Source: Spirochaetes bacterium GWE1_32_154 (lineage in GTDB: Bacteria > Spirochaetota > GWE2-31-10). From it: a stretch of 64,000 nucleotides of DNA. The stretch spans positions 1 to 64,000 of the forward strand of contig MIAY01000012.1 of NCBI GenBank assembly GCA_001829315.1. The letters are read 5' to 3'. Made by a program: the position numbers and the translations under genes. The first letter of the stretch is position 1; every line of letters starts with the position of its first letter. This document shows positions 43,782 through 52,573 of the stretch, in pieces. The notes below the pieces were generated by a model that worked only from the letters and a program-made list of their open reading frames with translations, had not been told where the DNA came from and ran no database searches.

Positions 43782-44150
43782 TTATGCCATGTTTAAAGCT
43801 TTTTTTATAGCACCAACGATTCTTTCAGGTTTGAATGGTTTTACAATAAAATCTTTAGCCCCAAGTTGTATTGATTGAATAATAAGTTTTTGCTGACCCA
43901 ACGCAGAACACATGATAATTCGTGCGGAGCTGTCAAATTTAATAATTTCCTGTAATGCCTGAATTCCATCCATTCGAGGCATAGTTATATCCATTAATAC
44001 TATATCAGGTTTTAATCGTTTGTATTGTTCAATTGCCTCGATACCGTTCGACGCTTCTCCGGCAACTTCAAAGCCGGTTTTCTCAAGAGTATCTCTTATT
44101 ATGAGTTTTATAAATGCTAAGTCATCTACTATTAGTACTCTTGCTCCCAT
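43782..44150 (-). CDS. CheY-like single-domain response regulator
   Basis: 122 residues, just one receiver domain. It has acidic pocket residues in VLIVDDLAF, phosphoacceptor Asp in IVLMDITMPRMDG near residue 54, the conserved Thr/Ser in IIMCSALG and Lys in FIVKPFKPE near residue 105. It resembles chemotaxis CheY or a stand-alone regulator passing signals from a kinase such as those elsewhere in the window. It is encoded with the PEGA protein; no che genes are adjacent. Confidence 0.92.
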   Translation of the reverse strand: MGARVLIVDDLAFIKLIIRDTLEKTGFEVAGEASNGIEAIEQYKRLKPDIVLMDITMPRMDGIQALQEIIKFDSSARIIMCSALGQQKLIIQSIQLGAKDFIVKPFKPERIVGAIKKALNMA

Positions 44151-44225
44151 ATAATATCCTGCCTTCTTTCTTTTGATCTATTTTATACATAAGTTAAATA
44201 ATTTTCAAGTGAAATATGAAAATTA

Positions 44226-45326
44226 TTATTTTATATTAAACATTTTAAGTTCTCCCGTGAGAAACTCATCAATGTCACCATCCATTACTGCTTGAATATT
44301 ACCTATTTCAACTTTTGTTCTATGATCTTTTACCATAGTATACGGTTGAAAAACATAACTTCTAATTTGAGACCCCCACCCGATATCTTTTTTTTCGGGG
44401 TTGTTTTTATCCGCCTCAGCCTGCTGTTCTTTTTTATAGTGATCGTAGAGTTTCGCTTTTAACATCTTCATCGCAGTGGCTCTATTTTTTATTTGTGACC
44501 GTTCATTCTGACATTGAACAACAATCCCTGTTGCAAGGTGAGTCATTCGTACAGCCGAGTCAGTTTTATTGACATGCTGCCCCCCTGCCCCGCCTGCACG
44601 GTATGTATCAATTCGTAACTCTTCCGGTTTAATATCAATTTCAATTTCATTCTCAATATCGGGTGTTACATAAATTGATGCAAAAGAAGTATGTCTTCTT
44701 GCATTTGCATCAAATGGAGATATTCGTACCAGTCTGTGAATTCCGGATTCATACTGCAAATAACCGTATGAAAACTCACCTTTAACTAATATAGTCACAT
44801 TTTTTATTCCGGCACCATCACCATCCAACCAGTCAAGTATTTCAAAAGTAAACCCTTTTCGTTCAATCCAACGGGTAAACATCCTATACAACATCATACC
44901 CCAATCACAAGCCTCAGTTCCACCGGCTCCGGGGTGTATATTTACAATAGCATCACAACGGTCATTTTCGCCTGATAAAAGCTCTAAAAATTCAAGAGAT
45001 TGTAAATCAGCATTTAACTTTTTTATTAAATCTGAAATCTCCTGTTCATATTCTGCTGCATTTGTTTCAATTGCAACTTCGTAAAAAGTTTTTAAATCAT
45101 CAACTTCATTAAAAAATGCAATCCAGGGCTCAACAAATTGTTTTAATTTTGTTTGTTGCTTTAATACCTTTCCTGCCTGCTGCTGATCATCCCAAAAGTT
45201 ATCAAGTTTTGATTGATCTGTTAATAAAACCAATTCTTCCTGAGCTTTTACGAGTCTTCCATATATTTTATATTCGTCACTTTTATCTATTAACTCAACT
45301 ATTAGAGACTTAAAATCTGAAAGCAT
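44226..45326 (-). CDS. prfB: Peptide chain release factor 2
   Basis: 366 residues, recognising UGA and UAA stop codons. The GGQ hydrolysis motif in RAGGAGGQHVNKTDSAVRM is intact. The SPF anticodon-mimic tripeptide appears in VRISPFDANARRHTSFAS. Domain 1 helices occupy the N-terminus. Many prfB genes are read through a programmed +1 frameshift near codon 25; here the frame is continuous from the ATG with no internal UGA, so RF2 is made without that autoregulatory frameshift. Confidence 0.96.
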   Translation of the reverse strand: MLSDFKSLIVELIDKSDEYKIYGRLVKAQEELVLLTDQSKLDNFWDDQQQAGKVLKQQTKLKQFVEPWIAFFNEVDDLKTFYEVAIETNAAEYEQEISDLIKKLNADLQSLEFLELLSGENDRCDAIVNIHPGAGGTEACDWGMMLYRMFTRWIERKGFTFEILDWLDGDGAGIKNVTILVKGEFSYGYLQYESGIHRLVRISPFDANARRHTSFASIYVTPDIENEIEIDIKPEELRIDTYRAGGAGGQHVNKTDSAVRMTHLATGIVVQCQNERSQIKNRATAMKMLKAKLYDHYKKEQQAEADKNNPEKKDIGWGSQIRSYVFQPYTMVKDHRTKVEIGNIQAVMDGDIDEFLTGELKMFNIK

Positions 45327-45469
45327 TTTTTCCGCCGGTAATTATGTCATTTGAGTTTCTTACAATTATTCACAATAACGAAGAATAATATGTAAGTGGA
45401 TTTTTATTAATATATTATATAGATAAATATGTCAATAATTTGACTCTATTTATTCAATTATCCAAAGCA

Positions 45470-45515
45470 TCTTTCAAAAATACTCATTTTATCTCTTCAA
45501 AGAAACTAATTAGTA
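45470..45515 (-). mobile_element. Degenerate remnant of the inverted-repeat miniature element
   Basis: AAAGCATCTTTCAAAAATAC and TCATTTTATCTCTTC resemble the left end of copies D and E, and the following AAGAAACTAATTAG resembles the right end of the 18755 remnant. It is decayed, with no target duplication. Confidence 0.45.
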
Positions 45516-45564
45516 AATATTAAGAAAAAACTACCTAAATGTCGTGTTTTTCAATGATGTTCTA

Positions 45565-45593
45565 TTGACTAAAAAAATATTTTTTGTTATTTT
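45565..45593 (+). promoter_or_regulatory. Candidate sigma-70 promoter of serA
   Basis: TTGACT, a 17-base A/T spacer and TATTTT lie about 32 bases before the ATG of serA; GGAGG follows 7 bases upstream of the start. Confidence 0.55.
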
Positions 45594-45624
45594 ATTCACA
45601 TAAAATCGAATTCGGAGGTAGATT

Positions 45625-47217
45625 ATGTATAAGGTGCTTGTTGCTGATTCATGTGCTAAAGAAGGTCTTGATGTATTTAAAAAATATCCTGAAATTCAGG
45701 TTGATGTAAAAACAGGCTTATCACCTGATGAGTTATGCGAAATAATAGGTGATTATGATGGTCTTGTTGTTAGAAGTGCGACAGAATTCAAAGGTAAAGT
45801 TGTTGACGCTGCAAATAAAATGAAAGTTGTAGGAAGAGCAGGTGCCGGTGTAGATAATATTGATGTTCCATTATCAACTAAAAAAGGTGTTATTGTTATG
45901 AACACTCCGGGCGGTAATTCTGAAGCTGCTGCTGAACTTGCTGTAACAATGATTATGGCTCTTTCACGAAATATTGTTAAAGCTTCTATGACAATGAAAC
46001 AGAATAAATGGGATAAAAATGCTCTGGCTAAAACAAGTGTTGAAGTATTGGATAAAACGCTTGCTGTTGTTGGTGCAGGTAATATCGGTGGAATAGTTGC
46101 AAATAGAGCTGTCGGTCTTAAAATGAATGTTGTTGTGTATGATCCTTTTCTTACTGAAGAAAAGGCATTAGCAATGGGCGTTAAAAAAATAGAAAATCTT
46201 GATGATATCTGGCCACTTGCAGATTACATAACATTACATTTACCAAAAAATGAAAAAACACTTAATCTAATCAATAAAGCTACAATAGCTAAGATGAAAA
46301 AAGGTGTTTATATTATAAATTGTGCGCGTGGCGGAATCGTTAATGAAGATGATTTATTAGAAGCGTTAAATTCCGGTCATGTTGCCGGTGCGGGTCTTGA
46401 TGTTTTCAATAAAGAGCCTGTTGATGCTGATTATCCTTTAGTTATGCATCCGAATGTTATTTGTACTCCTCATTTAGGTGCAAGTACCGTTGAAGCACAA
46501 GTAAATGTTGCTATAGCGATTGCATATCAGATTGGTGATTATTTAACGAAAGGCGTTGTTAATAATGCAGTGAATGTTGCAAGTGTTGATTCTGCAACAT
46601 CATTAAAGGTTGCCCCTTTTGTAGAATTAGCTCAAAAAATCGGTGATTTATACAGACAAACAGGTAATTTAAATATAAAAGAAATCGAAATGAAATTCGC
46701 CGGTGAAATTTATCAGTATCCTGTGAATATGGCAATGAATTCATTTTTAATGGGTTTATTAAAAGACTCTGTTGAAGGAATTAACTTTGTTAATTCCGCA
46801 ATGTCAGCAACTGAAAAGGGAATTAAAATAATTGAGAAAAAAATTCCCGAAGGTGATGATTACGCTTCAGAACTTACCGTTTCAATTCTTCATAACGAAG
46901 GAACAACAGTGATTAAAGGTGCTGTTTTCCAGGGCGGAATTCATAGAGTTGTTGGTTTTAATGACTTTGTTGTTGATTTTATACCTGCCGGTAATTTGCT
47001 ATTCACAGTCAATGAAGATGTTCCGGGAGTTATCGGTAAACTTGGTACAATTGTCGGTGAAGCAGGTCTTAATATCGCCAACATGGAATTAGGAAGAAAC
47101 AAGAATAAACAAGCTGTTAGTTTTATTCAAATAGACGGAGCGATACCTGCTAACTTATTGAGTGATATTACAACTAAAATTAAAGCTATAAAAGTTGCTA
47201 AGATTGTTACGATGTAA
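45625..47217 (+). CDS. serA: D-3-phosphoglycerate dehydrogenase
   Basis: 530 residues, first step of serine synthesis. It has the D-isomer 2-hydroxyacid dehydrogenase fold: a VVRSATEF and GRAGAGVDNIDV substrate part, the NAD-binding GAGNIGGIVANR near residues 145-160, and a catalytic Arg/Glu/His set with ARGGIVNEDDL and TPHLGAST. The allosteric substrate-binding domain and a C-terminal ACT domain (LFTVNEDVPGVIGKLGTI) give the long form, as in Mycobacterium and spirochaetes, usually inhibited by serine. A bidirectional terminator follows. Confidence 0.96.
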   Translation: MYKVLVADSCAKEGLDVFKKYPEIQVDVKTGLSPDELCEIIGDYDGLVVRSATEFKGKVVDAANKMKVVGRAGAGVDNIDVPLSTKKGVIVMNTPGGNSEAAAELAVTMIMALSRNIVKASMTMKQNKWDKNALAKTSVEVLDKTLAVVGAGNIGGIVANRAVGLKMNVVVYDPFLTEEKALAMGVKKIENLDDIWPLADYITLHLPKNEKTLNLINKATIAKMKKGVYIINCARGGIVNEDDLLEALNSGHVAGAGLDVFNKEPVDADYPLVMHPNVICTPHLGASTVEAQVNVAIAIAYQIGDYLTKGVVNNAVNVASVDSATSLKVAPFVELAQKIGDLYRQTGNLNIKEIEMKFAGEIYQYPVNMAMNSFLMGLLKDSVEGINFVNSAMSATEKGIKIIEKKIPEGDDYASELTVSILHNEGTTVIKGAVFQGGIHRVVGFNDFVVDFIPAGNLLFTVNEDVPGVIGKLGTIVGEAGLNIANMELGRNKNKQAVSFIQIDGAIPANLLSDITTKIKAIKVAKIVTM

Positions 47218-47230
47218 TTATTTATTATAA

Positions 47231-47270
47231 AAAAAAGCCTTCATTAAAGTTAATTTAATGAAGGCTTTTT
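47231..47270. terminator. Strong bidirectional rho-independent terminator after serA
   Basis: AAAAAAGCCTTCATTAAA and TTTAATGAAGGCTTTTT form a perfect stem with a 5-base loop and T/A tails on both strands. Confidence 0.9.
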
Positions 47271-47287
47271 CATATTTGGAGTTAACG

Positions 47288-48271
47288 ATGAAAATTTATC
47301 TCGCACCGATTTTAGGGATGACCAATTATCGGTATAGAAATCTCTTTACTAAATACTTTGGTGGAATTGATAAGTATTTTGCACCTTTTGTTACAAGTGT
47401 TAATGCTGAAATAATTAATCCGACACTTTTAAAAGATTTAATGCCTGAAAGAAATAGTGTAGAATATTTAGTTCCGCAAATACTCAGTAATAATGGTGAT
47501 GATTTTAAAAGAATGGCAAAAGCTATTATTGATCTGGGATATAAAGAAGTAAACTGGAATATCGGCTGTCCATTTTCAATAGTAACGAGAAAGAACAAAG
47601 GTGCCGGGATTCTGGCTCATCCTGATAAAATCAGACAATTTCTTGATATCGTCATGAATAATCCTGTATGTCCGGTGAGTATCAAAATGCGACTTGGAAT
47701 GAATGACATTGCCGACTTTCGTACTGTCATTCCGATTATTAATGAGTACCCGGTTAGTGAATTGATTATTCATGGCCGAACGGGGAAACAAGCGTATAAA
47801 GGGGTTATACATAAAAATGAAATGGCAGAAGCATTTTCGCTTTCTACCATACCAACAGTGTATAATGGAGATATTTTTGAATACTCCGATTATGAATTAT
47901 TAACAAAACATTTTCCTGATACCCACACGTTTATGCTCGGGCGTGGTGCATTGTCAAATCCATTTCTTCCATCCCGAATGAAAGGAATACATATCGATTC
48001 TTCAAAAAAACAAACGATACTCAAACAGTTTCATGATGAATTATATACAGCCTACGAAAATTCTTTGTATGGCGGAAAGCATTTAATGGATAAAATGAAA
48101 TCAATCTGGATTTACCTTGCAGTTCATCTTAAAGAAGGTGATGAATTACTCAAAAATATAAAACGGGCCAAAACAGTTGATACATACAATATAGTATTAT
48201 CAGAATATTTTGGTAAAGAACGCGGTTGGAATGAAGAAAATGGTGTATACTATTTCATTGGTACTCGATGA
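47288..48271 (+). CDS. dus: tRNA-dihydrouridine synthase
   Basis: About 327 residues from ATG 47288, which has GGAG 7 bases upstream; the open frame extends to 47258 but into the terminator. An FMN-dependent Dus enzyme reducing uridines in tRNA. Motifs are LAPILGMTNYRYR at the N-terminus, the catalytic Cys in NWNIGCPF near residue 92, RKNKGAGIL, IHGRTGKQAYKG (FMN and substrate binding) and MLGRGALSNPF. The exact Dus subclass is not assigned. The FHA-transglycosylase gene starts 9 bp downstream. Confidence 0.92.
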   Translation: MKIYLAPILGMTNYRYRNLFTKYFGGIDKYFAPFVTSVNAEIINPTLLKDLMPERNSVEYLVPQILSNNGDDFKRMAKAIIDLGYKEVNWNIGCPFSIVTRKNKGAGILAHPDKIRQFLDIVMNNPVCPVSIKMRLGMNDIADFRTVIPIINEYPVSELIIHGRTGKQAYKGVIHKNEMAEAFSLSTIPTVYNGDIFEYSDYELLTKHFPDTHTFMLGRGALSNPFLPSRMKGIHIDSSKKQTILKQFHDELYTAYENSLYGGKHLMDKMKSIWIYLAVHLKEGDELLKNIKRAKTVDTYNIVLSEYFGKERGWNEENGVYYFIGTR

Positions 48272-48279
48272 GGTAAACA

Positions 48280-49362
48280 ATGATTGAATTAATTCTGACA
48301 GACGATACTACAGGTTTAACATTCAAAATAAACAGCAGTAGCACTCTTGGAAGAGATCAAACAAATGAAATAATTCTTGATTCAAACTTTATCAGCCGGT
48401 TTCACTGTAAATTTTTTATAGCTAATAAGAACTTTTATGTTAAAGATTTACATTCAAAAAACGGAACTCTGGTTAATCAGAAAATTGTTGTAAAAGAAAC
48501 GCAATTACAGACCGGGGATGTAATAAGTTTTGGAGCCCCCGAAAACACCTTCAGTATTGTAGTGCTTGAAACCGCTGATGAAGTAAAACCCGGGGAATTT
48601 TTCCTTACCCATCGAATGAAAATAGCGATTGCCGGCATCATTTGTATTCTGATAATCGGCATGATTTTTTTTACTATGAAACGATCTGATAATCATGAAA
48701 AAACCATACCGCAAACGATTGAAACATTTCAGGAGATTCCCGGACTTCGTGAATTAATTAAAATGACATTAGTGAGACTTGGAGAAAAACCAGAATATAT
48801 TGACGATGAAATTGTTAATAGTGTTGAAAAATTTGTTCAAATTTATCAGAAAGGTACAACATACCGTGAAAGAATGAAAGAAATGAAAAAATATCAGGCA
48901 GTCATGTATGATATTTTAAGTTCACACAATTTGAATGATGATTATATTTTTATCGCTTTTGTTGAATCAGGGTTTGATACCAAAGCATACAATAGAAATT
49001 CCGGTGCAAAGGGAATGTGGCAGTTTCTGTCTGCAACCGGCAAATCGTATGGATTAAAAATAAATAAAAAAGTTGATGAACGCACCGATTTAGTTGCTTC
49101 GACTGAAGCAGCTTGTTTATATATTTCTGATATGGCAGCAATCTTCGGTTACGAATCTTTTCTGTTAATTTCCGCTTCATTTAACTGCGGTGACGGGACA
49201 ATAAGAGCTGCGTTAAAAAAGATAAAAAATGTTAAAGCAGACAGATCTTTTTTTTATCTCTACAAAGAAAAACTGATCCCCTTAGAAACAAGAGAATATG
49301 TTTTGAAAATCGTTGCAGCAATTGTACTGACAGAATATGAAAATTTGAAAAATTTATTATGA
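48280..49362 (+). CDS. FHA domain - transmembrane - lytic transglycosylase fusion
   Basis: 360 residues. An N-terminal forkhead-associated phosphopeptide-binding domain (about 15-95) has the GRD, SRFHCKF and KNGTLVNQ motifs. A single transmembrane helix follows (about 112-132, IAIAGIICILIIGMIFF). A C-terminal SLT/MltD-like lytic transglycosylase domain (about 215-350) has catalytic Glu in FVESGFDTKAYNRNSGAKGMWQF. The FHA part would face the cytoplasm and the peptidoglycan-cutting part the periplasm. It may couple Ser/Thr kinase signalling to wall turnover during division or flagellar assembly. All key residues are present. Confidence 0.88.
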   Translation: MIELILTDDTTGLTFKINSSSTLGRDQTNEIILDSNFISRFHCKFFIANKNFYVKDLHSKNGTLVNQKIVVKETQLQTGDVISFGAPENTFSIVVLETADEVKPGEFFLTHRMKIAIAGIICILIIGMIFFTMKRSDNHEKTIPQTIETFQEIPGLRELIKMTLVRLGEKPEYIDDEIVNSVEKFVQIYQKGTTYRERMKEMKKYQAVMYDILSSHNLNDDYIFIAFVESGFDTKAYNRNSGAKGMWQFLSATGKSYGLKINKKVDERTDLVASTEAACLYISDMAAIFGYESFLLISASFNCGDGTIRAALKKIKNVKADRSFFYLYKEKLIPLETREYVLKIVAAIVLTEYENLKNLL

Positions 49363-49429
49363 TATGTTGTATTCCTACTGAATTTTTTGTATTATAATTT
49401 GAATCTGTTCCACTATTATGGAGTTTAGT

Positions 49430-50248
49430 ATGAAACATTTTTGTATACTTTTATTTATACTGCCTGTATTTTTTATTAGTGCTGATTTTCTTCTTTTAAA
49501 AGAAATTGATCCGGTTACCGGAAAGTCTATTGTTATTGAAGGTAAAGTCAAAAAGAAAAAAGGTGAGTATATACTGACAACTACTGATGGTTCTTTAAAG
49601 ACATTTACCAAAGATGAAATTATTGATGTTTTCAGTACTGAAAAAAAATATTTAAAATATAAAGAAGAAAATGAAAATTCATTAGAGCTTTTATTAGAGC
49701 TTGAAAATGAAGCGAAGAAATTACAGTCAATCATTGATACCATAACTGATGACCCGTTTATTACAGTTCGTTATTCAGATAGCGAAGGGTATGAATTTTA
49801 TCAGTTCAAAAAACGAATTAATACAAAACGGGAAATGATTGGAGCATTAAAGGAATACCGGGTAGCGATGAAAGAATATGAATCGTTATACAAAAAATAT
49901 ATGCACTTTTCAAATATTGCATCAGCCGGTGTTGCAATTTCTTTAATTTCAGGTGTAACAAGTGCTGTTTTTGGTATTTACGCGTTGGCATCAAATAATA
50001 TTATTGATCGACCTGCAGGGTTTGATCTCGAAATGTCGAATCAGGTTATGATGTATGGAGCAGGTGTTTCAGGCGGTATTTTTTTAACCGGAGTCGGAAT
50101 TACTATTGGTGGAGTAGCCGGAAGACTGCATACAAGACTGAAATTTGTTGAACCTGTTGAGAAATATAATCAATGGCTTGAAAATAAAAACAAAACAGGC
50201 ATGATATCTACGCCTGCAGTCAACCTTGAATTTTCATTTCAATTCTGA
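49430..50248 (+). CDS. Exported protein of unknown function with C-terminal membrane segments
   Basis: About 272 residues from ATG 49430 (GGAG 7 bases upstream). A signal peptide (KHFCILLFILPVFFISA) is followed by a small beta-rich domain, a coiled-coil region (about 80-150) and two Gly-rich hydrophobic helices (about 165-190 and 205-230). It ends in the strand NLEFSFQF. Its overall plan, including the terminal aromatic strand, resembles the 29709 gene product. No known family. Confidence 0.6.
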   Translation: MKHFCILLFILPVFFISADFLLLKEIDPVTGKSIVIEGKVKKKKGEYILTTTDGSLKTFTKDEIIDVFSTEKKYLKYKEENENSLELLLELENEAKKLQSIIDTITDDPFITVRYSDSEGYEFYQFKKRINTKREMIGALKEYRVAMKEYESLYKKYMHFSNIASAGVAISLISGVTSAVFGIYALASNNIIDRPAGFDLEMSNQVMMYGAGVSGGIFLTGVGITIGGVAGRLHTRLKFVEPVEKYNQWLENKNKTGMISTPAVNLEFSFQF

Positions 50249-50273
50249 GGCTCTTCTAATATTTGATATACAG

Positions 50274-51110
50274 TTATAAATCTAAGTCTTCAATTAATCG
50301 ATCTGATATTTCAAGCCCCTGACTATCTATAAGTGCTAATACCCATTCATATAATGATTCAAAACTATATCGCGAAAGAATATGCACAGGCTCAAACTTT
50401 GAAAGTTCATTGGTGATAACTTTTTTAAACAGATGTTGTGAATAGTTAATCGAAACACGAAATGACGCATCGACGGTTTTGTCAACATAATCAGAAATCT
50501 CAGATAGAGATATTTGTTTATCATGCAGTTTATCAAGAATTTCAAGCGGATTAATTAATAATTCATACACCATGTCTTTAAGCAACTCTTCTTCAGGATC
50601 AATAGATTGAAGATATCCGGTTAGTTTTTCATAATTTTCATCATTTGATTTCACAAGAATTATTGAATAAACAGTGAGTAAAGAATACACATCAAGCAGT
50701 TCAGAAAAATATTTTTTTAACGGGTCGTTACTGTTTTTATTTCTAACAATTAATGACAGTAATAAATCAAAAATAATAAGTTTATTCTCAAGGTTTGTAT
50801 TAAACCACTCAGGATAAAAAGAATCAGGGACTAACTGTGAGTAAAAAGATTTAAGGTTTTCTACAGCCTCTCTATCAATTGACTTGGAAGCAATATGATC
50901 TTCAAAATCTTTAAGAAAACTTGTTTTCATATCAATGAGAGCTTTCTTCATAAAAACAAATCCTTCACTGACTGTATACAGACTTGAGTGTGAAAGATAA
51001 TTACTTATCTTTACCTTCATTTTCTTATTATACAATACGGACTCAAGTTCTGAAAGCGATATATAATGTTTGTGTTCGTTAAGAATGTTTTTTAACAATT
51101 CTGATAACAT
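50274..51110 (-). CDS. Uncharacterised helical protein
   Basis: 278 residues, almost entirely helical by composition, without signal peptide, membrane segments or recognised motifs. The N-terminal 60 residues (LSELLKNILNEHKHYISLSEL) resemble a winged-helix-like or small helical binding domain. It stops 3 bp before hisS ends and is read from the same strand, so it is probably the downstream member of a hisS operon. No function is assigned. Confidence 0.6.
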   Translation of the reverse strand: MLSELLKNILNEHKHYISLSELESVLYNKKMKVKISNYLSHSSLYTVSEGFVFMKKALIDMKTSFLKDFEDHIASKSIDREAVENLKSFYSQLVPDSFYPEWFNTNLENKLIIFDLLLSLIVRNKNSNDPLKKYFSELLDVYSLLTVYSIILVKSNDENYEKLTGYLQSIDPEEELLKDMVYELLINPLEILDKLHDKQISLSEISDYVDKTVDASFRVSINYSQHLFKKVITNELSKFEPVHILSRYSFESLYEWVLALIDSQGLEISDRLIEDLDL

Positions 51111-51112
51111 AT

Positions 51113-52441
51113 TTATCCTTTTATAGTATGAATAATTTCTTCTACAGTCAGTGCTTTTGTTTCAGTACCATCAATAATATTTTTTAGATTAAATGTATTT
51201 GCTTTGAATTCTTCATCTGCAGCAATCACTACCCAGGTTACACCTTTTCTTTCTGCATATTTAAATTGATTATTTATCTTTTGCTTGTCTAATATCACTT
51301 CAGTTTTAATACCTGCATTTTTAAACTGATCTGCAAGTTTATAGTATAATGGAATAAAATCATTGTTCATATTGAATATAATAAGTTCACTTACCGTTTG
51401 TTTTTTACCAATTTGTTCTTTATCTTCAAGTAACGCAAGCAATCTGTCTAAACCAAAAGAAGCGCCAACTCCTGCAACAGGATTTTTTGAATATAAACCG
51501 GTCAGATTATCATATCGACCACCTGAACAAACACTTCCGAAATTCATCCGGTCGGTAATAAACGATTCAAAAACAATACCGGTGTAATAATCAAGTCCCC
51601 GTGTAATTGCAGGATTATAAGCAAACTTGTGAAGGTTTCCGGCATCTTGTAAGTACTGGAAAATTGTTAACAATTCATCAGCATACACTGTGTATTCATC
51701 TGATATAATGTCCTTAATTGAATGTAAAACAGTAAAGATTTCATCCCCTTTAATACCTTCTTTAGAAAAATCACCATCAAGACGTAATGTTTTTAAAATA
51801 CCATGAATTCCGGCAGCATCAATTTTTTCTTCTTCCATTAATATTTTGACAACTTCATCTTTTCCAATTTTATATATCTTATCAATAGCTTGTAAAATAT
51901 TCTGCGATTTATCAAGAAGTCCGAAATGATCAATAATCCCGTTAAGGAGTTTCCGGTGATTGATATTTATAAGGAAGTTTTCACATTCAATGGATTCAAA
52001 ACCTGCCATAATCAATAGTAAAATTTCATAATCTGCAGTTAATGCATTGCTGCCGAGTATATCAAAATCGCATTGAAAAAACTCGCGATATCGACCTTTC
52101 TGAGTATTTTCGCCCCTCCAAACCGGTGCTATGTGATATCGTTTAAACGGGAACACTAATTCATTATAATGAAGTGACACAAATCGTGCAAGAGGAACGG
52201 TAAGATCAAAACGTAACGAAACATCACGGTCACCATGATCTTTAAACCGGTAAATCTGTTTATCCGTTTCGCCACTTCCTTTTCCAAGAAGAATTTCTGT
52301 ATATTCAAGTGCCGGTGTATCGATCGGAGAAAAACCAAAACTTTCAAATGTAGATTCAAGTTTTCTCATAATATTTTTTTTTGGAATCATTGTCTCAGGT
52401 AAGTAATCTCTGAAACCTTTTAGAATTTTAGGTTCTATCAT
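51113..52441 (-). CDS. hisS: Histidyl-tRNA synthetase
   Basis: 442 residues, a class II synthetase charging tRNA-His. Motif 1 lies around ETMIPKKNIMRKLE; motif 2 FKRYHIAPVWRGENTQKGRYREFFQCDFDI has the class-defining Arg. The histidine-binding RGLDYYTGIVFE and motif 3 GVGASFGLDRLLALL follow, and an anticodon-binding domain closes the C-terminus. It starts at a conventional KILKGFRDYLPET N-terminus. Confidence 0.97.
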   Translation of the reverse strand: MIEPKILKGFRDYLPETMIPKKNIMRKLESTFESFGFSPIDTPALEYTEILLGKGSGETDKQIYRFKDHGDRDVSLRFDLTVPLARFVSLHYNELVFPFKRYHIAPVWRGENTQKGRYREFFQCDFDILGSNALTADYEILLLIMAGFESIECENFLININHRKLLNGIIDHFGLLDKSQNILQAIDKIYKIGKDEVVKILMEEEKIDAAGIHGILKTLRLDGDFSKEGIKGDEIFTVLHSIKDIISDEYTVYADELLTIFQYLQDAGNLHKFAYNPAITRGLDYYTGIVFESFITDRMNFGSVCSGGRYDNLTGLYSKNPVAGVGASFGLDRLLALLEDKEQIGKKQTVSELIIFNMNNDFIPLYYKLADQFKNAGIKTEVILDKQKINNQFKYAERKGVTWVVIAADEEFKANTFNLKNIIDGTETKALTVEEIIHTIKG

Positions 52442-52551
52442 TGCACATCCTTATTCATGTCTCTATAATATATCGATTGTGTTAATCTAAAAATTGAATA
52501 TTGAGTTGTATATATTATAAAAATTATAGTTTTTTTATCAGCGTTCCCGGT

Positions 52552-52570
52552 GAGGCTCTTGCAAAAATTT
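52552..52570 (+). mobile_element. Solo terminal fragment of the inverted-repeat miniature element
   Basis: GAGGCTCTTGCAAAAATTT matches one terminal repeat exactly over 17 bases. There is no opposite end. It abuts the mnmA stop codon (52574-52576). Confidence 0.6.
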
Positions 52571-52573
52571 GCT

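Noticed and set aside
45327..45624. A possible tRNA or small RNA between prfB and serA
   Set aside because: No cloverleaf arms or CCA-like end could be drawn; the stretch contains only a decayed element and a promoter.
47258..47287. An earlier start for dus
   Set aside because: It lies in the serA terminator hairpin, and a good ribosome site precedes ATG 47288.
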